Assembly: GCF_965204125.1 (NCBI RefSeq)
Contig: NZ_OZ241968.1
Coordinates: forward strand, 930,001 to 994,000
Direction: 5' to 3'
Source: Poriferisodalis sp965204125
GTDB taxonomy: Bacteria > Actinomycetota > Acidimicrobiia > Acidimicrobiales > Poriferisodalaceae
DNA: 64,000 bases
Part shown: piece by piece, positions 45,367-55,621 of the stretch
Numbering within the stretch: position 1 is the first letter of the stretch
Layout: each line of letters begins with the position of its first letter
Notes under the pieces: generated by a model
What the model saw: only the letters and a program-made list of their open reading frames with translations
The model's database searches: none
What the model was told of the DNA's origin: nothing
Program-made: the position numbers and the translations under genes

Positions 45367-47049
45367 GTGACCGAACCCCTGTACGACTTCATCATCGTCG
45401 GCGGCGGATCGGCCGGCTGCGCGCTCGCCAACCGGCTGAGCGCGGATCCTGCCAACAGGGTGCTGGTGCTCGAGGCCGGTCGCCGCGACTACCGGTGGGA
45501 CGTGCTCATCCACATGCCCGCCGCGCTGGCCATGCCGATCGGCAACCGCTTCTACGACTGGCAGTACGAGACCGAGCCGGAGCCGCACATGGGCGGGCGG
45601 CAGGTGTACCACGCCCGCGGCAAGGTGCTCGGCGGCTCCAGCTCAATCAACGGGATGATCTTCCAGCGCGGCAACCCAGCCGACTACGACAAGTGGGCCG
45701 GCCGGCCCGGCATGGCCGCGTGGAGCTACCGGCACTGCCTGCCGTACTTCAAGCGGATGGAGACCTGCCTGGCCGGTCCCGATGACTGGCGCGGCGGCGA
45801 CGGCCCGCTGGTGCTCGAGCGGGGCCCGGCCACCAGCCCGCTGTTCGAGGCCTTCTTCGACGCCGTGCAGCAGGCCGGCTACGAGCTGACCGCCGACGTG
45901 AACGGCTTCCGCCAGGAAGGCTTTGCAGCGTTCGATCGGAACATTCACCGCGGCCGGCGCCTGTCTGCCTCACAGGCCTACCTGCACCCGGTGATGGGGC
46001 GCCGGAATCTGGAAGTCCGTACCGGCGCGCTGATCGGCCGGGTGCTCTTCGACGGCAACCGGGCAACCGGTGTCGAGTACCGGCAGAAGGGCCGGCGGGG
46101 CCGCACACGGGTCGCCCGGGGCGGCCACGTCATCCTGTGCGCGGGGGCGTTCGGCTCAGCGCAGCTGCTGCAGCTCTCGGGCGTGGGCTCCCCCGCACTG
46201 CTCGGCCAGCACGGCATCGGTGTGGTCTCGCCCCTGGACGGCGTGGGCGAGAACCTCCAGGACCACCTCGAGGTGTACATCCAGTACGCCTCGAAGCTCC
46301 CGGTGTCGATGCAGCCCCACCTGCGGCGCTGGCGCCACCCGTGGATCGGCCTGCAGTGGCTGGCGCGGCGGGGACCGGGGGCCACCAACCACTTCGAGGC
46401 GGGCGGCTTCGTGCGCAGCAACACCGACGAGGCCTACCCCAACCTCATGTTCCACTTCCTGCCGCTGGCCGTGCGCTACGACGGCTCAGCACCGGTCAGC
46501 AAGCACGGCTACCAGGTGCATGTAGGACCGATGTACTCCGATGCCCGCGGCTGGGTGCGCATCAGCTCAACCGATCCGGCCGCCAAGCCGGCGATCCGGT
46601 TCAACTACCTGTCCACAGCCCAGGACCGGCGCGAGTGGGTCGAGACCGTGCGTGTCACCCGTCACATCATGAACCAGCCCGCCTTCGCGGCCTACAACGA
46701 CGGCGAGCTGTCGCCCGGCCCAGGCACTCAGTCCGACGACGAGATCATGGACTGGGTGGCACGCGACGCCGAGACGGCGCTGCATCCGGCGGGCACGGCA
46801 CGCCTTGGCACCGACGAGCTGGCCGTGACCGACCCGTCGACCATGAACGTGCTGGGCACGTCGGGTCTCAGCGTGGTGGACGCCTCGGTCATGCCCACGG
46901 TCACCAACGGCAACATCTACGCGCCGGTCATGATGATCGCCGAGAAGGCCGCCGACCTGCTGCTCGGAAACGAGCCGCTCGCGCCGCTGGACGTGCCGGT
47001 CTACGGCCCGGCTTGCGGGGGTTCCGCGCCCGGCGCCTCGCCGTCGTGA
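45367..47049 (+). CDS. betA: Choline dehydrogenase (GMC oxidoreductase, BetA-like)
   Basis: FAD-dependent oxidation of choline to betaine aldehyde, and often on to glycine betaine. The FAD site is DFIIVGGGSAGCALANRLS, GMC signature 1 is GKVLGGSSSINGM, and GAFGSAQLLQLSGVG is signature 2. The catalytic histidine lies in ETALHPAGTARLG, with the partner asparagine in VTNGNIYAP. GPGATNHFEAGGFVRS is typical of bacterial BetA. The 560 residues start at GTG 45367. Its 3' end overlaps the convergent TetR gene by 49 bases. No betaine-aldehyde dehydrogenase (betB) is in the window. Confidence 0.9.
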   Translation: MTEPLYDFIIVGGGSAGCALANRLSADPANRVLVLEAGRRDYRWDVLIHMPAALAMPIGNRFYDWQYETEPEPHMGGRQVYHARGKVLGGSSSINGMIFQRGNPADYDKWAGRPGMAAWSYRHCLPYFKRMETCLAGPDDWRGGDGPLVLERGPATSPLFEAFFDAVQQAGYELTADVNGFRQEGFAAFDRNIHRGRRLSASQAYLHPVMGRRNLEVRTGALIGRVLFDGNRATGVEYRQKGRRGRTRVARGGHVILCAGAFGSAQLLQLSGVGSPALLGQHGIGVVSPLDGVGENLQDHLEVYIQYASKLPVSMQPHLRRWRHPWIGLQWLARRGPGATNHFEAGGFVRSNTDEAYPNLMFHFLPLAVRYDGSAPVSKHGYQVHVGPMYSDARGWVRISSTDPAAKPAIRFNYLSTAQDRREWVETVRVTRHIMNQPAFAAYNDGELSPGPGTQSDDEIMDWVARDAETALHPAGTARLGTDELAVTDPSTMNVLGTSGLSVVDASVMPTVTNGNIYAPVMMIAEKAADLLLGNEPLAPLDVPVYGPACGGSAPGASPS

Positions 47050-47717
47050 CCGGCGCTGTGACTGGCGTCGTGATCGGAGATCATCGCCGAGACGAGGTCG
47101 AGCACCTCGTGGCGCTCCGCCTTGGTCGGGGGTGCGAGGCCGAACAGGTCGATCAGCCAGAGTCCGTCGCCCACGATGCGTGCGAGCAGGCCGGCGGTCT
47201 CGGCCAGCTTGTCGTCGTGCATGAGACGCTCCTGCCAGCGCTCGAACGTCGCCCGCGTGTTGGCCAGCAGCTCGTCGTCGAGCGCCGCCGCCGCCAGGAT
47301 CGACGCCGAGGTGTCATCGGCGGCCTTGTACGGCTCGCGCACGTAGTCGAGGTAGGCGAGCGCGAACGTGCCGCGGGCAGCGGGATCGGCGGCCCGGAAC
47401 CGCGCTTCCCGTATGTCCAGCTCGTCGTCGAGGACGGCGAGCGTCTCGTCGAGCAACCCGGCCATCAGGGCGTCCTTGGAGCCGAAGTGGTAGAGGAAGC
47501 CGCCCTTGCTGACGCCGGCCGCTATCGCGACCCGGTCGAGCGTGAGGTTGGCCGCGCCGTCGGTGCGGATGACCTCGATGGCCGCCTGCAGGATGCGCTC
47601 GCGGGTCTGCACGGCGCGCTCTTGCACGGGGCCCGATCTCAAAGCCGCGCTGTCCGCAGCAGTCGGCGTTGCGTCGCTGTCACCGGATGTCGCTTCGGGG
47701 GGGCGAGATCGTGCCAC
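47001..47717 (-). CDS. TetR-family regulator, probable BetI-like repressor of the choline module
   Basis: A 238-residue TetR protein. The helix-turn-helix is LTLDRVAIAAGVSKGGFLYHFGSKDALM, the classical family pattern. The C-terminal ligand domain is of the TetR_C_6-like, BetI-type length. The start is uncertain: GTG at 47717 leaves 77 bases to the divergent ATPase gene, and GTG at 47726 is an alternative. Its location between betA and the transporter genes suggests it senses choline or an intermediate and controls both promoters, possibly through the palindrome at 43972. The gene converges on betA with an overlap of 49 bases. Confidence 0.8.
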   Translation of the reverse strand: MARSRPPEATSGDSDATPTAADSAALRSGPVQERAVQTRERILQAAIEVIRTDGAANLTLDRVAIAAGVSKGGFLYHFGSKDALMAGLLDETLAVLDDELDIREARFRAADPAARGTFALAYLDYVREPYKAADDTSASILAAAALDDELLANTRATFERWQERLMHDDKLAETAGLLARIVGDGLWLIDLFGLAPPTKAERHEVLDLVSAMISDHDASHSAGHDGEAPGAEPPQAGP

Positions 47718-47794
47718 AGTCAGCACAGCGTATCGACACGCCAAACCCGTCCAAGCAGACGGTAACGCGGCACACGGGGGCAATGGGGGCAGCC

Positions 47795-48823
47795 ATGGAG
47801 CCGATCGTCACGGTCAGCGGCCTGTGGAAGATCTTCGGCAAGAAGGTCGACGCTGCCCGTGAGCTGGCCGCCGAAGGCGCCGACCGGGAGCAGATCCAAG
47901 CCGAGACAGGCTGCCTGGTGGCGGTTCGCGATGTCACCTTCGACGTGCATGCCGGCGAGACGTTCGTGGTGATGGGCCTGTCGGGCTCGGGCAAGTCCAC
48001 GCTGGTGCGCTGCGTGTCGCGCCTGATCGAGCCCACCTTCGGCCACATGGAAGTGTGCGGAACCATCCTGGCCGATGCCAGCGACACGGCATTGCGCGAG
48101 CTGCGCCGCAGCAAGATGGCGATGGTCTTCCAGCACTTCGGCCTGTTCCCCCACCGGCGAGTGGTCGACAACGTCGCGTACGGGCTGGAAGTGCAGGGCG
48201 TTGCGCGTGACGAACGCCATGAGCGGGCGCGCGAGGTGCTCACCACCGTGGGGCTCGACGGCTGGGCCGACCACTACCCCCAGCAGCTCAGCGGCGGCAT
48301 GCAGCAGCGAGTCGGGCTGGCACGTGCCCTGGCTGTGGAACCCGAGGTGCTGTTCTTCGACGAGCCGTTCTCGGCGCTCGACCCGCTCATCCGGCGCGAC
48401 ATGCAGGACGAGCTGGTGGCGCTGCAGATCGAGCTGCAGCGCACCATCGTGTTCATCACTCACGACTTCGCCGAGGCGCTGCGGCTGGCCGACCGGATCG
48501 CCATCATGCGGGACGGGGCCTTCACCCAGGTGGGGACGCCGCTCGAGATCCTGACCCAGCCCGCCGACGACTACGTGCGGGCTTTCACGCAGGACGCGCC
48601 GATCGCCAAGGTGCTCCCCGCGTGCTCGCTGATGCGGCCGGTCGGCGACGTCGCAGTGGAGCAGAGCTGGCCCCGCACCACTGAGACCGCCACGCTCGAA
48701 TCGGCCCTGCCGTTCCTGCTGTCGGAGCATCGCCCGGTCGTGGTCTGCAACGCCGAGGGCGACCCCCTGGGCCTGCTCCACCAGGACGATGTGGCAGCGG
48801 TGCTGGAGCAGAACCTGCGATGA
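47795..48823 (+). CDS. ATPase of choline/glycine-betaine ABC transporter
   Basis: The nucleotide-binding subunit (ProV/OpuAA/ChoV type), 342 residues. Walker A is GLSGSGKST at 61-69, the Q-loop region QHFGLFPHR, the signature LSGGMQQR near 167, Walker B VLFFDEPFSALD, and the switch histidine in THDF. The N-terminal WKIFGKKVDAARELAAEGADRE is typical of betaine importers. The C-terminal 60 residues hold one CBS-like segment rather than the usual pair, so ionic-strength sensing may be reduced. ATGs at 47783 and 47795 both have G-rich ribosome sites; I use the second. The stop codon overlaps an ATG (ATGA) that opens the first mini-ORF of the tandem repeat. Confidence 0.9.
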   Translation: MEPIVTVSGLWKIFGKKVDAARELAAEGADREQIQAETGCLVAVRDVTFDVHAGETFVVMGLSGSGKSTLVRCVSRLIEPTFGHMEVCGTILADASDTALRELRRSKMAMVFQHFGLFPHRRVVDNVAYGLEVQGVARDERHERAREVLTTVGLDGWADHYPQQLSGGMQQRVGLARALAVEPEVLFFDEPFSALDPLIRRDMQDELVALQIELQRTIVFITHDFAEALRLADRIAIMRDGAFTQVGTPLEILTQPADDYVRAFTQDAPIAKVLPACSLMRPVGDVAVEQSWPRTTETATLESALPFLLSEHRPVVVCNAEGDPLGLLHQDDVAAVLEQNLR

Positions 48824-48891
48824 ACCAAACCGTCATCAGCGACGCTCCAGCACCGCCATCAAACACAGTGCTGGAGCAGAACCTGCGATGA
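48820..48891 (+). CDS. Mini-ORF 1 created by the tandem repeat (23 residues)
   Basis: Starts at the ATG overlapping the ATPase stop and reads MNQTVISDAPAPPSN, then a copy of the ATPase tail (TVLEQNLR), ending in a stop that overlaps the next ATG. It has no homology other than to its neighbours' ends. If translated, it would act as a coupling relay from the ATPase to the permease rather than as a functional peptide. Confidence 0.4.
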   Translation: MNQTVISDAPAPPSNTVLEQNLR

Positions 48892-48959
48892 ACCAAACCG
48901 TCATCAGCGACGCTCCAGCACCGCCATCAAACACAGTGCTGGAGCAGAACCTGCGATGA
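48888..48959 (+). CDS. Mini-ORF 2, identical to mini-ORF 1
   Basis: The second perfect copy, shifted by one frame, joined by ATGA overlaps to mini-ORF 1 upstream and to the permease ATG at 48956 downstream. The encoded 23 residues are identical to mini-ORF 1. Same interpretation: a by-product of duplication that preserves translational coupling at every step. Confidence 0.4.
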   Translation: MNQTVISDAPAPPSNTVLEQNLR

Positions 48960-50947
48960 ACCAAACCGTCGCCGAGCCTGGTGCCAGCGCCAGCGCACCC
49001 GCCTCCCGGCGACGGTCGCCATTCGCCGTGGCGCTGGCGGCCGCCGCGGTCGTGCTCGTGATCATCGGCTTCGTCGCATCGGTCGGCGCCTTCCCGGAGT
49101 CGTGGAACCTCGGCCTGGCCGACCCCATCGATCGCACGCGGCGCTGGCTCATCAACAACCAGACGTCCCACTGGCTGTACACGGTGCTGCTGAACCCGCT
49201 GACTGATCTCGCCGATGCCGGCATCCGCCAGCTCGAGGCGATCCTGCGGTGGTTCCCGTGGTACGTGTACCCGGTTGTCTGCGGCCTCGGGCTGTGGCGT
49301 GTGCGCGGCCGTGTGGCGGGCGCGCTCGGCTTCTGCGGCGTCGTGCTCATCGGCATGACCGACCTGTGGCAGCAGGGCTTCGCCACGCTCGCGCTGATGG
49401 GCGTGGCGGTGTTCCTGTCGCTGCTGGCCGGCATCCCGCTGGGCATCGCCGCTTGGCGCAACGACCGGTTCGCCGGCGTGCTGCGCCCGACGCTCGACGC
49501 CATGCAGACCATGCCCGGGTTCGTCTATCTCATCCCGTTCGTGCTGCTGTTCGGCATCGGGCGCGTGCCGGCGCTGATCGCGACGGTCATCTTCGCCCTT
49601 CCCCCGGTGGTGCGACTCACCGACGTGGGGCTGCGCAACGTGCCCGGGCCGATGGTGGAAGCCTCGGAGATGTTCGGCGCCACTGACCGCCAGACGCTGC
49701 GCCTGGTGAGGATCCCCGCCGCTCGCCCGGCGATCCTGGCGGGCACCAACCAGACCACCATGCTCGCCATGAGCATGGTGGTGATCGCTGCCTTCATCGG
49801 CTCGGGCGGTCTCGGCCAGGACGTGCTGCGAGCCATGCGCGACATCGACGTCGGCGAGGCCTCCGAGGCGGGCATCGCCATCGTCATCATGGCGATCATC
49901 CTGGACCGATTCACCCGGGGCATCGCCACGCTGGGCGAGCGCGGCCGCGGCCCCCGCACGAATGGGCATGCAAACGGCTCGCTGCGGGCCGCTGACACCG
50001 TGGCGATCCGCTGGATCGGGGCCGCCACGGCGCTGGTGGCGCTGGTCGGCGGCATCGTCGGCCACAACACGTTCCCCGAATGGCTGCAATGGCACTACGC
50101 GCCGTATGTCAACGACATCACCGACTGGGCGCGCGACAACCTCTACGACATCGGCAACTCGGGCATCGGCACCGGACCGCTCAGCGACTTCATCACCGTC
50201 TACATGGTGACGCCGCTGCGGGAGCTGCTCTCGTCGGGCATTCCCTGGCCGGCCATGATCGGGCTCGGCGTGCTGGGCGGCCTGCTGGCTCGTGGCGTCA
50301 CGCTGGGGCTTGGCATCGGCATCGCACTGTTCCTGATCGGGTGGCTGGGCATGTGGGAGCTGTCGATGGACACGCTGGCTCAGACGCTGGTGGCCGTGGC
50401 CGTCACGCTGGCCATCGCAGTGCCGCTGGGAATCCAGGCCTCCCACAGCGATCGCTTCCAGCGACTGATGGACCCGGTGCTCGACTTCCTGCAGACCATT
50501 CCCAGCTTCGTGCTGCTGGTGCCGGTGATCACGCTGTTCCACGTGGGGCGGATCCCGGGCATCATCGCCTCGGTGGTATATGCGCTGCCGGCTGCGGTGC
50601 ACTACACCGACCTGGGGCTGCGCCGGGTTCCCGCCGAAGTGCACGAGGCCGCCACGAGCTTCGGCGCAACCCGCTGGCAGCGCCTGCGGCGCGTGGAGCT
50701 GCCGCTCGCGGCGCCCGAGCTGATGGTGGCGGTCAACCAGGTGATCATGCTGGTGTTGGCCATGGTGGTGATCGCCGGGCTGGTCGGCGGCGGCGGGCTC
50801 GGCCTCGAGACCGTGAACGCGCTGCGTCGCAGCGACGCCGTGGGCCGGGGCTTCGAGGCCGGCATAGCGATCGTGTTGCTGGCAGGGATCCTCGACCGCC
50901 TCACCAGGGGCGTAGCAGACCGCCTCCGCCCACCCGCCGCCACCTGA
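48956..50947 (+). CDS. Fused two-domain permease of choline/glycine-betaine ABC transporter
   Basis: A 663-residue permease with two ProW/OpuAB-type membrane domains in one chain, about residues 130-320 and 440-640. Each carries the inner-membrane EAA-like loop (VEASEMFGATDRQTLRLVRIP; HEAATSFGATRWQRLRRVELP). Each has the core DxxQTMPxFVYLIP or DFLQTIPSFVLLVP. Most betaine importers use a homodimer of a single domain, so the fusion would give one permease chain per transporter. The ATG at 48956 lies in the third, partial repeat unit, and the first five residues MNQTV are shared with the mini-ORFs. A serine/arginine leader precedes the first helix. Confidence 0.9.
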   Translation: MNQTVAEPGASASAPASRRRSPFAVALAAAAVVLVIIGFVASVGAFPESWNLGLADPIDRTRRWLINNQTSHWLYTVLLNPLTDLADAGIRQLEAILRWFPWYVYPVVCGLGLWRVRGRVAGALGFCGVVLIGMTDLWQQGFATLALMGVAVFLSLLAGIPLGIAAWRNDRFAGVLRPTLDAMQTMPGFVYLIPFVLLFGIGRVPALIATVIFALPPVVRLTDVGLRNVPGPMVEASEMFGATDRQTLRLVRIPAARPAILAGTNQTTMLAMSMVVIAAFIGSGGLGQDVLRAMRDIDVGEASEAGIAIVIMAIILDRFTRGIATLGERGRGPRTNGHANGSLRAADTVAIRWIGAATALVALVGGIVGHNTFPEWLQWHYAPYVNDITDWARDNLYDIGNSGIGTGPLSDFITVYMVTPLRELLSSGIPWPAMIGLGVLGGLLARGVTLGLGIGIALFLIGWLGMWELSMDTLAQTLVAVAVTLAIAVPLGIQASHSDRFQRLMDPVLDFLQTIPSFVLLVPVITLFHVGRIPGIIASVVYALPAAVHYTDLGLRRVPAEVHEAATSFGATRWQRLRRVELPLAAPELMVAVNQVIMLVLAMVVIAGLVGGGGLGLETVNALRRSDAVGRGFEAGIAIVLLAGILDRLTRGVADRLRPPAAT

Positions 50948-51015
50948 GCAGCGAATGACCGACGGCTGCGGCACCACCGCCACTGATCGCTGACGACTTA
51001 GCGGTGCGCGGTCGT

Positions 51016-51048
51016 TTGTGACTACAAATTGGCTTGATGTAGTCACAA
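51016..51048. promoter_or_regulatory. Inverted-repeat operator of the toxin-antitoxin pair
   Basis: TTGTGACTACA - 11 bases - TGTAGTCACAA is a perfect 11-bp inverted repeat ending 20 bases before the antitoxin start. The CAATTGGC after the right arm repeats AATTGGC in the spacer. Type II toxin-antitoxin operons repress themselves by binding such repeats over the promoter, so this is the likely autoregulatory operator. It is also locally AT-rich. Confidence 0.75.
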
Positions 51049-51068
51049 TTGGCGAATAGTGTGGTCAT

Positions 51069-51380
51069 ATGAGCAGTGAGGCAGCAAGCACCGATATCGG
51101 CATCCGGGAGCTAAAGGCGAAGCTGTCGGAGTGCGTGCGGCGGGCTGCCGGCGGCGAGCGCCTCATCGTCACCGACCGGGGCCGGCCGGTGGCACAGCTC
51201 ACCCCGCTGGACCCCTCGACGCTGGACGACCTCGCACGCATCGAGCAGGGCGTCGCCGAAGGCTGGATCACGCCCGCCAAGCGGCGCGGCGGGCTCAAGC
51301 ACTTCGATCCGCCGCAGCCAATCCCGTCCAGTTCAGGACTCACCATCATGGAGGTGCTCGACGAGGATCGCGGTGACTGA
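51069..51380 (+). CDS. Type II antitoxin, Phd/YefM family
   Basis: A 103-residue DNA-binding antitoxin. The N-terminal GIRELKAKLSECVRRAAGGE and LIVTDRGRPVAQLTPL form the Phd/YefM fold that dimerises and binds the operator. The C-terminal part (WITPAKRRGG onward) should be the disordered toxin-neutralising arm. The stop overlaps the toxin's ATG by one base (TGATG), giving tight coupling. A perfect inverted repeat lies just upstream. Confidence 0.85.
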   Translation: MSSEAASTDIGIRELKAKLSECVRRAAGGERLIVTDRGRPVAQLTPLDPSTLDDLARIEQGVAEGWITPAKRRGGLKHFDPPQPIPSSSGLTIMEVLDEDRGD

Positions 51381-51778
51381 TGCTCTACGTGGAGTCGAGC
51401 GCTCTCGTCAAGCGCTACGTGGCCGAACCAGACTCTGACATCGCTCTGCGGTTCATGGACGCTGAACCGACGCTCGTGACCTCACGTCTTGCCGAAGTCG
51501 AAGTGCGCCGCAATCTCGTGCGCCTTCTGGCCGGGTCAGAGCTGGCAGACAAGCGCCGCGACTTTCGACGTGATCTCACCGCGTTCGACATTGTTGTTCT
51601 TGACGAACACGTATTCGAGGACGCGGCTGGGATTGCTGAGGAGACGCTGTGCCGCTCGCTCGACGCGATCCACCTGGCGGCTGCCCGACGGGCGAGCCCG
51701 AATGCGACCGTGCTGACGTTCGACCGGCGTCAGGCAGAAGCGGCCCGCGCCATCGGCATGGCCGTCCTCGGCGCCTGA
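51380..51778 (+). CDS. PIN-domain toxin, VapC-like
   Basis: A 132-residue PIN-domain ribonuclease, probably cleaving tRNA or another specific RNA when free of its antitoxin. The acidic residues of the active site are in MLYVESSALVKRYV (Glu5 in place of the usual aspartate), AEVEVRRNLVR, RSLDAIHLAAA and LTFDRRQAEAARAIG. The first-position Asp-to-Glu change is seen in part of this family and need not abolish activity. It is paired with the Phd-type antitoxin, a known VapC partner class. Confidence 0.85.
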   Translation: MLYVESSALVKRYVAEPDSDIALRFMDAEPTLVTSRLAEVEVRRNLVRLLAGSELADKRRDFRRDLTAFDIVVLDEHVFEDAAGIAEETLCRSLDAIHLAAARRASPNATVLTFDRRQAEAARAIGMAVLGA

Positions 51779-51796
51779 GGGGCGCAGCAGGACTGG

Positions 51797-53905
<2,109 letters not shown>

Positions 53906-53931
53906 ATGGGCCTCCAGGGGCACATCGAAAT

Positions 53932-53977
53932 CAGGTCAAGTCAGGTCAGATCAGGACCAGGTCGAGTCAGGACCGGG
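53932..53977. repeat. Degenerate short repeats upstream of hppA
   Basis: The 5' leader of hppA contains a run of imperfect 5-10-base repeats built on TCAGG, AGGTCA and GGTCGAG (seen on the plus strand as TCAGGTCAAGTCAGGTCAGA). It lies in the 112-base gap between hppA and nhaA. It could bind a regulator or be slipped-strand debris; no function can be assigned. Confidence 0.6.
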
Positions 53978-54017
53978 TCACGCCGGGATGGCTCGGGGGA
54001 GTATGCCGGACCGCGGC

Positions 54018-55391
54018 TCAGGATGCAGAAGTCCCGTCGTGGGAGTGGTGCTCGGTGGGCGGGACTTCGGTGTGAGCACCGCGCTTGCCGGAGAACCACA
54101 GCAGCGCCAGCGCAGCCCCGCCCGCAGCACCCGAGGCGACGAGAATGCCGATCTTGGCCAGGTCGGTGATGCCGCCGTCGTCGAAGGCCAGCCCAGTGAT
54201 GAAGATCGACACGGTGAAGCCGATGCCGGCGGCGAAGCCCATGCCCACGAACTGCGGCCAGTTCATCCCTTCGGGCAGGCTGAAGCCGAACAGGGTCGCC
54301 ACCCACGTGAACGCTGCGATGCCGAGCGGCTTGCCGACAACCAGTCCCAAAATGACGCCCCAGGTGACCGGCGAGCCGGCGGCTTCGGTCACCGTGTCCA
54401 CCGAGAGCGGCACGCCGGCATTGGCGAGCGCGAAGATCGGCACGATCAGGAATGCCGTGAACGGGTGCAGCAGCGATTCGAGCCGTTCGGTCACCGGCAC
54501 CGATTCCTGCACCAGGAACGACGCCTGGTGAACCTGCTCGACACTGGGATCGTCGGGGAGATGATCCACCATGTCCTGGGCCTTCGCACGGTCCAGCAGC
54601 GGCTTGGCGGGTGTCAGCAAGCCGAGCACCACGCCGGCGATGGTGGCGTGCACTCCCGACTCCAGCGTGGCGTACCAGATCACGAGGCCGATCACCCAAT
54701 ACACCTCGAGCGCCCACACCTTCATCAGCGCGAGCATCCGCACCAACACGGTCAGCACGACGGCCACCGCCAGCCATCTGAGGTCCAGATCGCCGGCGTA
54801 GAAGATCGCGATCACCGCGATGGCCCCGATGTCGTCCACGATGGCCAGCGTCAGCAGGAACAGCTTGAGGATCGGGGGCACGCGCGAGCCCAGCAGCGCC
54901 ACGACGCCCACCGCGAAGGCGATGTCGGTGGCCATCGGGATGCCCCAGCCCGAGGCGGCTTCCCCTGTCGGGTTGAACACCACGTAGAACAGCGCGGGCA
55001 CGACCATGCCGCCGATAGCGGCAATCGCCGGCAGCGTCGCGGCACGAACGCTCGAGAGGTACCCGGTCACCAGCTCGCGCTTGATCTCGAGTCCCACCAC
55101 GAAGAAGAACATCGCCATGAGGCCGTCGTTGACGAACGCTTCCAAGCTCAGCGGGTGGACGTGGTAGCCGCCGACGGTCAGGTCGATCTCGGTGTGCCAG
55201 AAGTCGAAGTAGCTCTGGCTCCACGGCGAATTGGCCCAGATGAGCGCCGTGGTCGCGGCCACCAGCAACAGCACGCCGCTGGCGACCTCGCGATGGACGA
55301 ACCTGAGGATCGGCTGGGCCACGAACCGGGCCAGCCACCTGTCGCCGCCTGCGAATGTCTCGCGCTGGAACAGGTACTCCGGACCCGCCAT
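54018..55391 (-). CDS. nhaA: Na+/H+ antiporter NhaA
   Basis: A 12-helix antiporter exchanging internal Na+ or Li+ for external protons. The ion-binding aspartates are in TLAIVDDIGAIAVIAIFYAG (equivalent to Asp163/Asp164 of E. coli). PMATDIAFAVGVVALLG carries the conserved aspartate of helix IV. FFFVVGLEIKRELVTGYL is the family signature. The 457 residues have a histidine-rich C-terminal tail (TEHHSHDG). The ATG at 55391 is supported by MAGPEYLFQRE. It lies downstream of hppA on the same strand, and the two may share a transcript. Confidence 0.95.
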   Translation of the reverse strand: MAGPEYLFQRETFAGGDRWLARFVAQPILRFVHREVASGVLLLVAATTALIWANSPWSQSYFDFWHTEIDLTVGGYHVHPLSLEAFVNDGLMAMFFFVVGLEIKRELVTGYLSSVRAATLPAIAAIGGMVVPALFYVVFNPTGEAASGWGIPMATDIAFAVGVVALLGSRVPPILKLFLLTLAIVDDIGAIAVIAIFYAGDLDLRWLAVAVVLTVLVRMLALMKVWALEVYWVIGLVIWYATLESGVHATIAGVVLGLLTPAKPLLDRAKAQDMVDHLPDDPSVEQVHQASFLVQESVPVTERLESLLHPFTAFLIVPIFALANAGVPLSVDTVTEAAGSPVTWGVILGLVVGKPLGIAAFTWVATLFGFSLPEGMNWPQFVGMGFAAGIGFTVSIFITGLAFDDGGITDLAKIGILVASGAAGGAALALLWFSGKRGAHTEVPPTEHHSHDGTSAS

Positions 55392-55621
55392 ATCGCCGCA
55401 CAGGATAGGTGCCGCTACGAGGGGTGCCTTGCCGCGGAGCGAGTCGTCCGCGGCGGACGGGGACGCTTCAACCGCGCGGGCCGGTGCGCCCGCTCAGAAG
55501 CTGAGCCGGTAGGCGAAGCTGTGGCCCGAGCGGCCCGTGAGCGAAGCGAACAAGAGCGGGAAACAACTGGTGCCACAACGGAGAGGCGAACCTATCCGCG
55601 CGGCTCCGCAGGCACCTGCAC

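Larger units (their letters stand above)
48800..48970 (+). repeat. 68-bp tandem repeat at the ATPase-permease junction (2.5 copies)
   Basis: The unit beginning GTGCTGGAGCAGAACCTGCG occupies 48800-48867 and 48868-48935 without a single difference, then 35 bases of a third copy run to 48970. Each copy contains the last seven codons of the ATPase gene, its stop, and the first five codons of the permease gene overlapped as ATGA. The period is 68 bases, so each copy moves to the next reading frame. Perfect identity implies a recent event, or an assembly error. Confidence 0.97.

Noticed and set aside
48800..48970. Tandem repeat as a CRISPR array
   Set aside because: Units are directly adjacent with no unique spacers, and each contains the flanking gene ends; it is a duplication, not an array.
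48836..51046. A 736-codon open frame antisense to the permease
   Set aside because: Histidine/glutamine/arginine-rich low-complexity shadow. Its repeated ends only mirror the 68-bp repeat.
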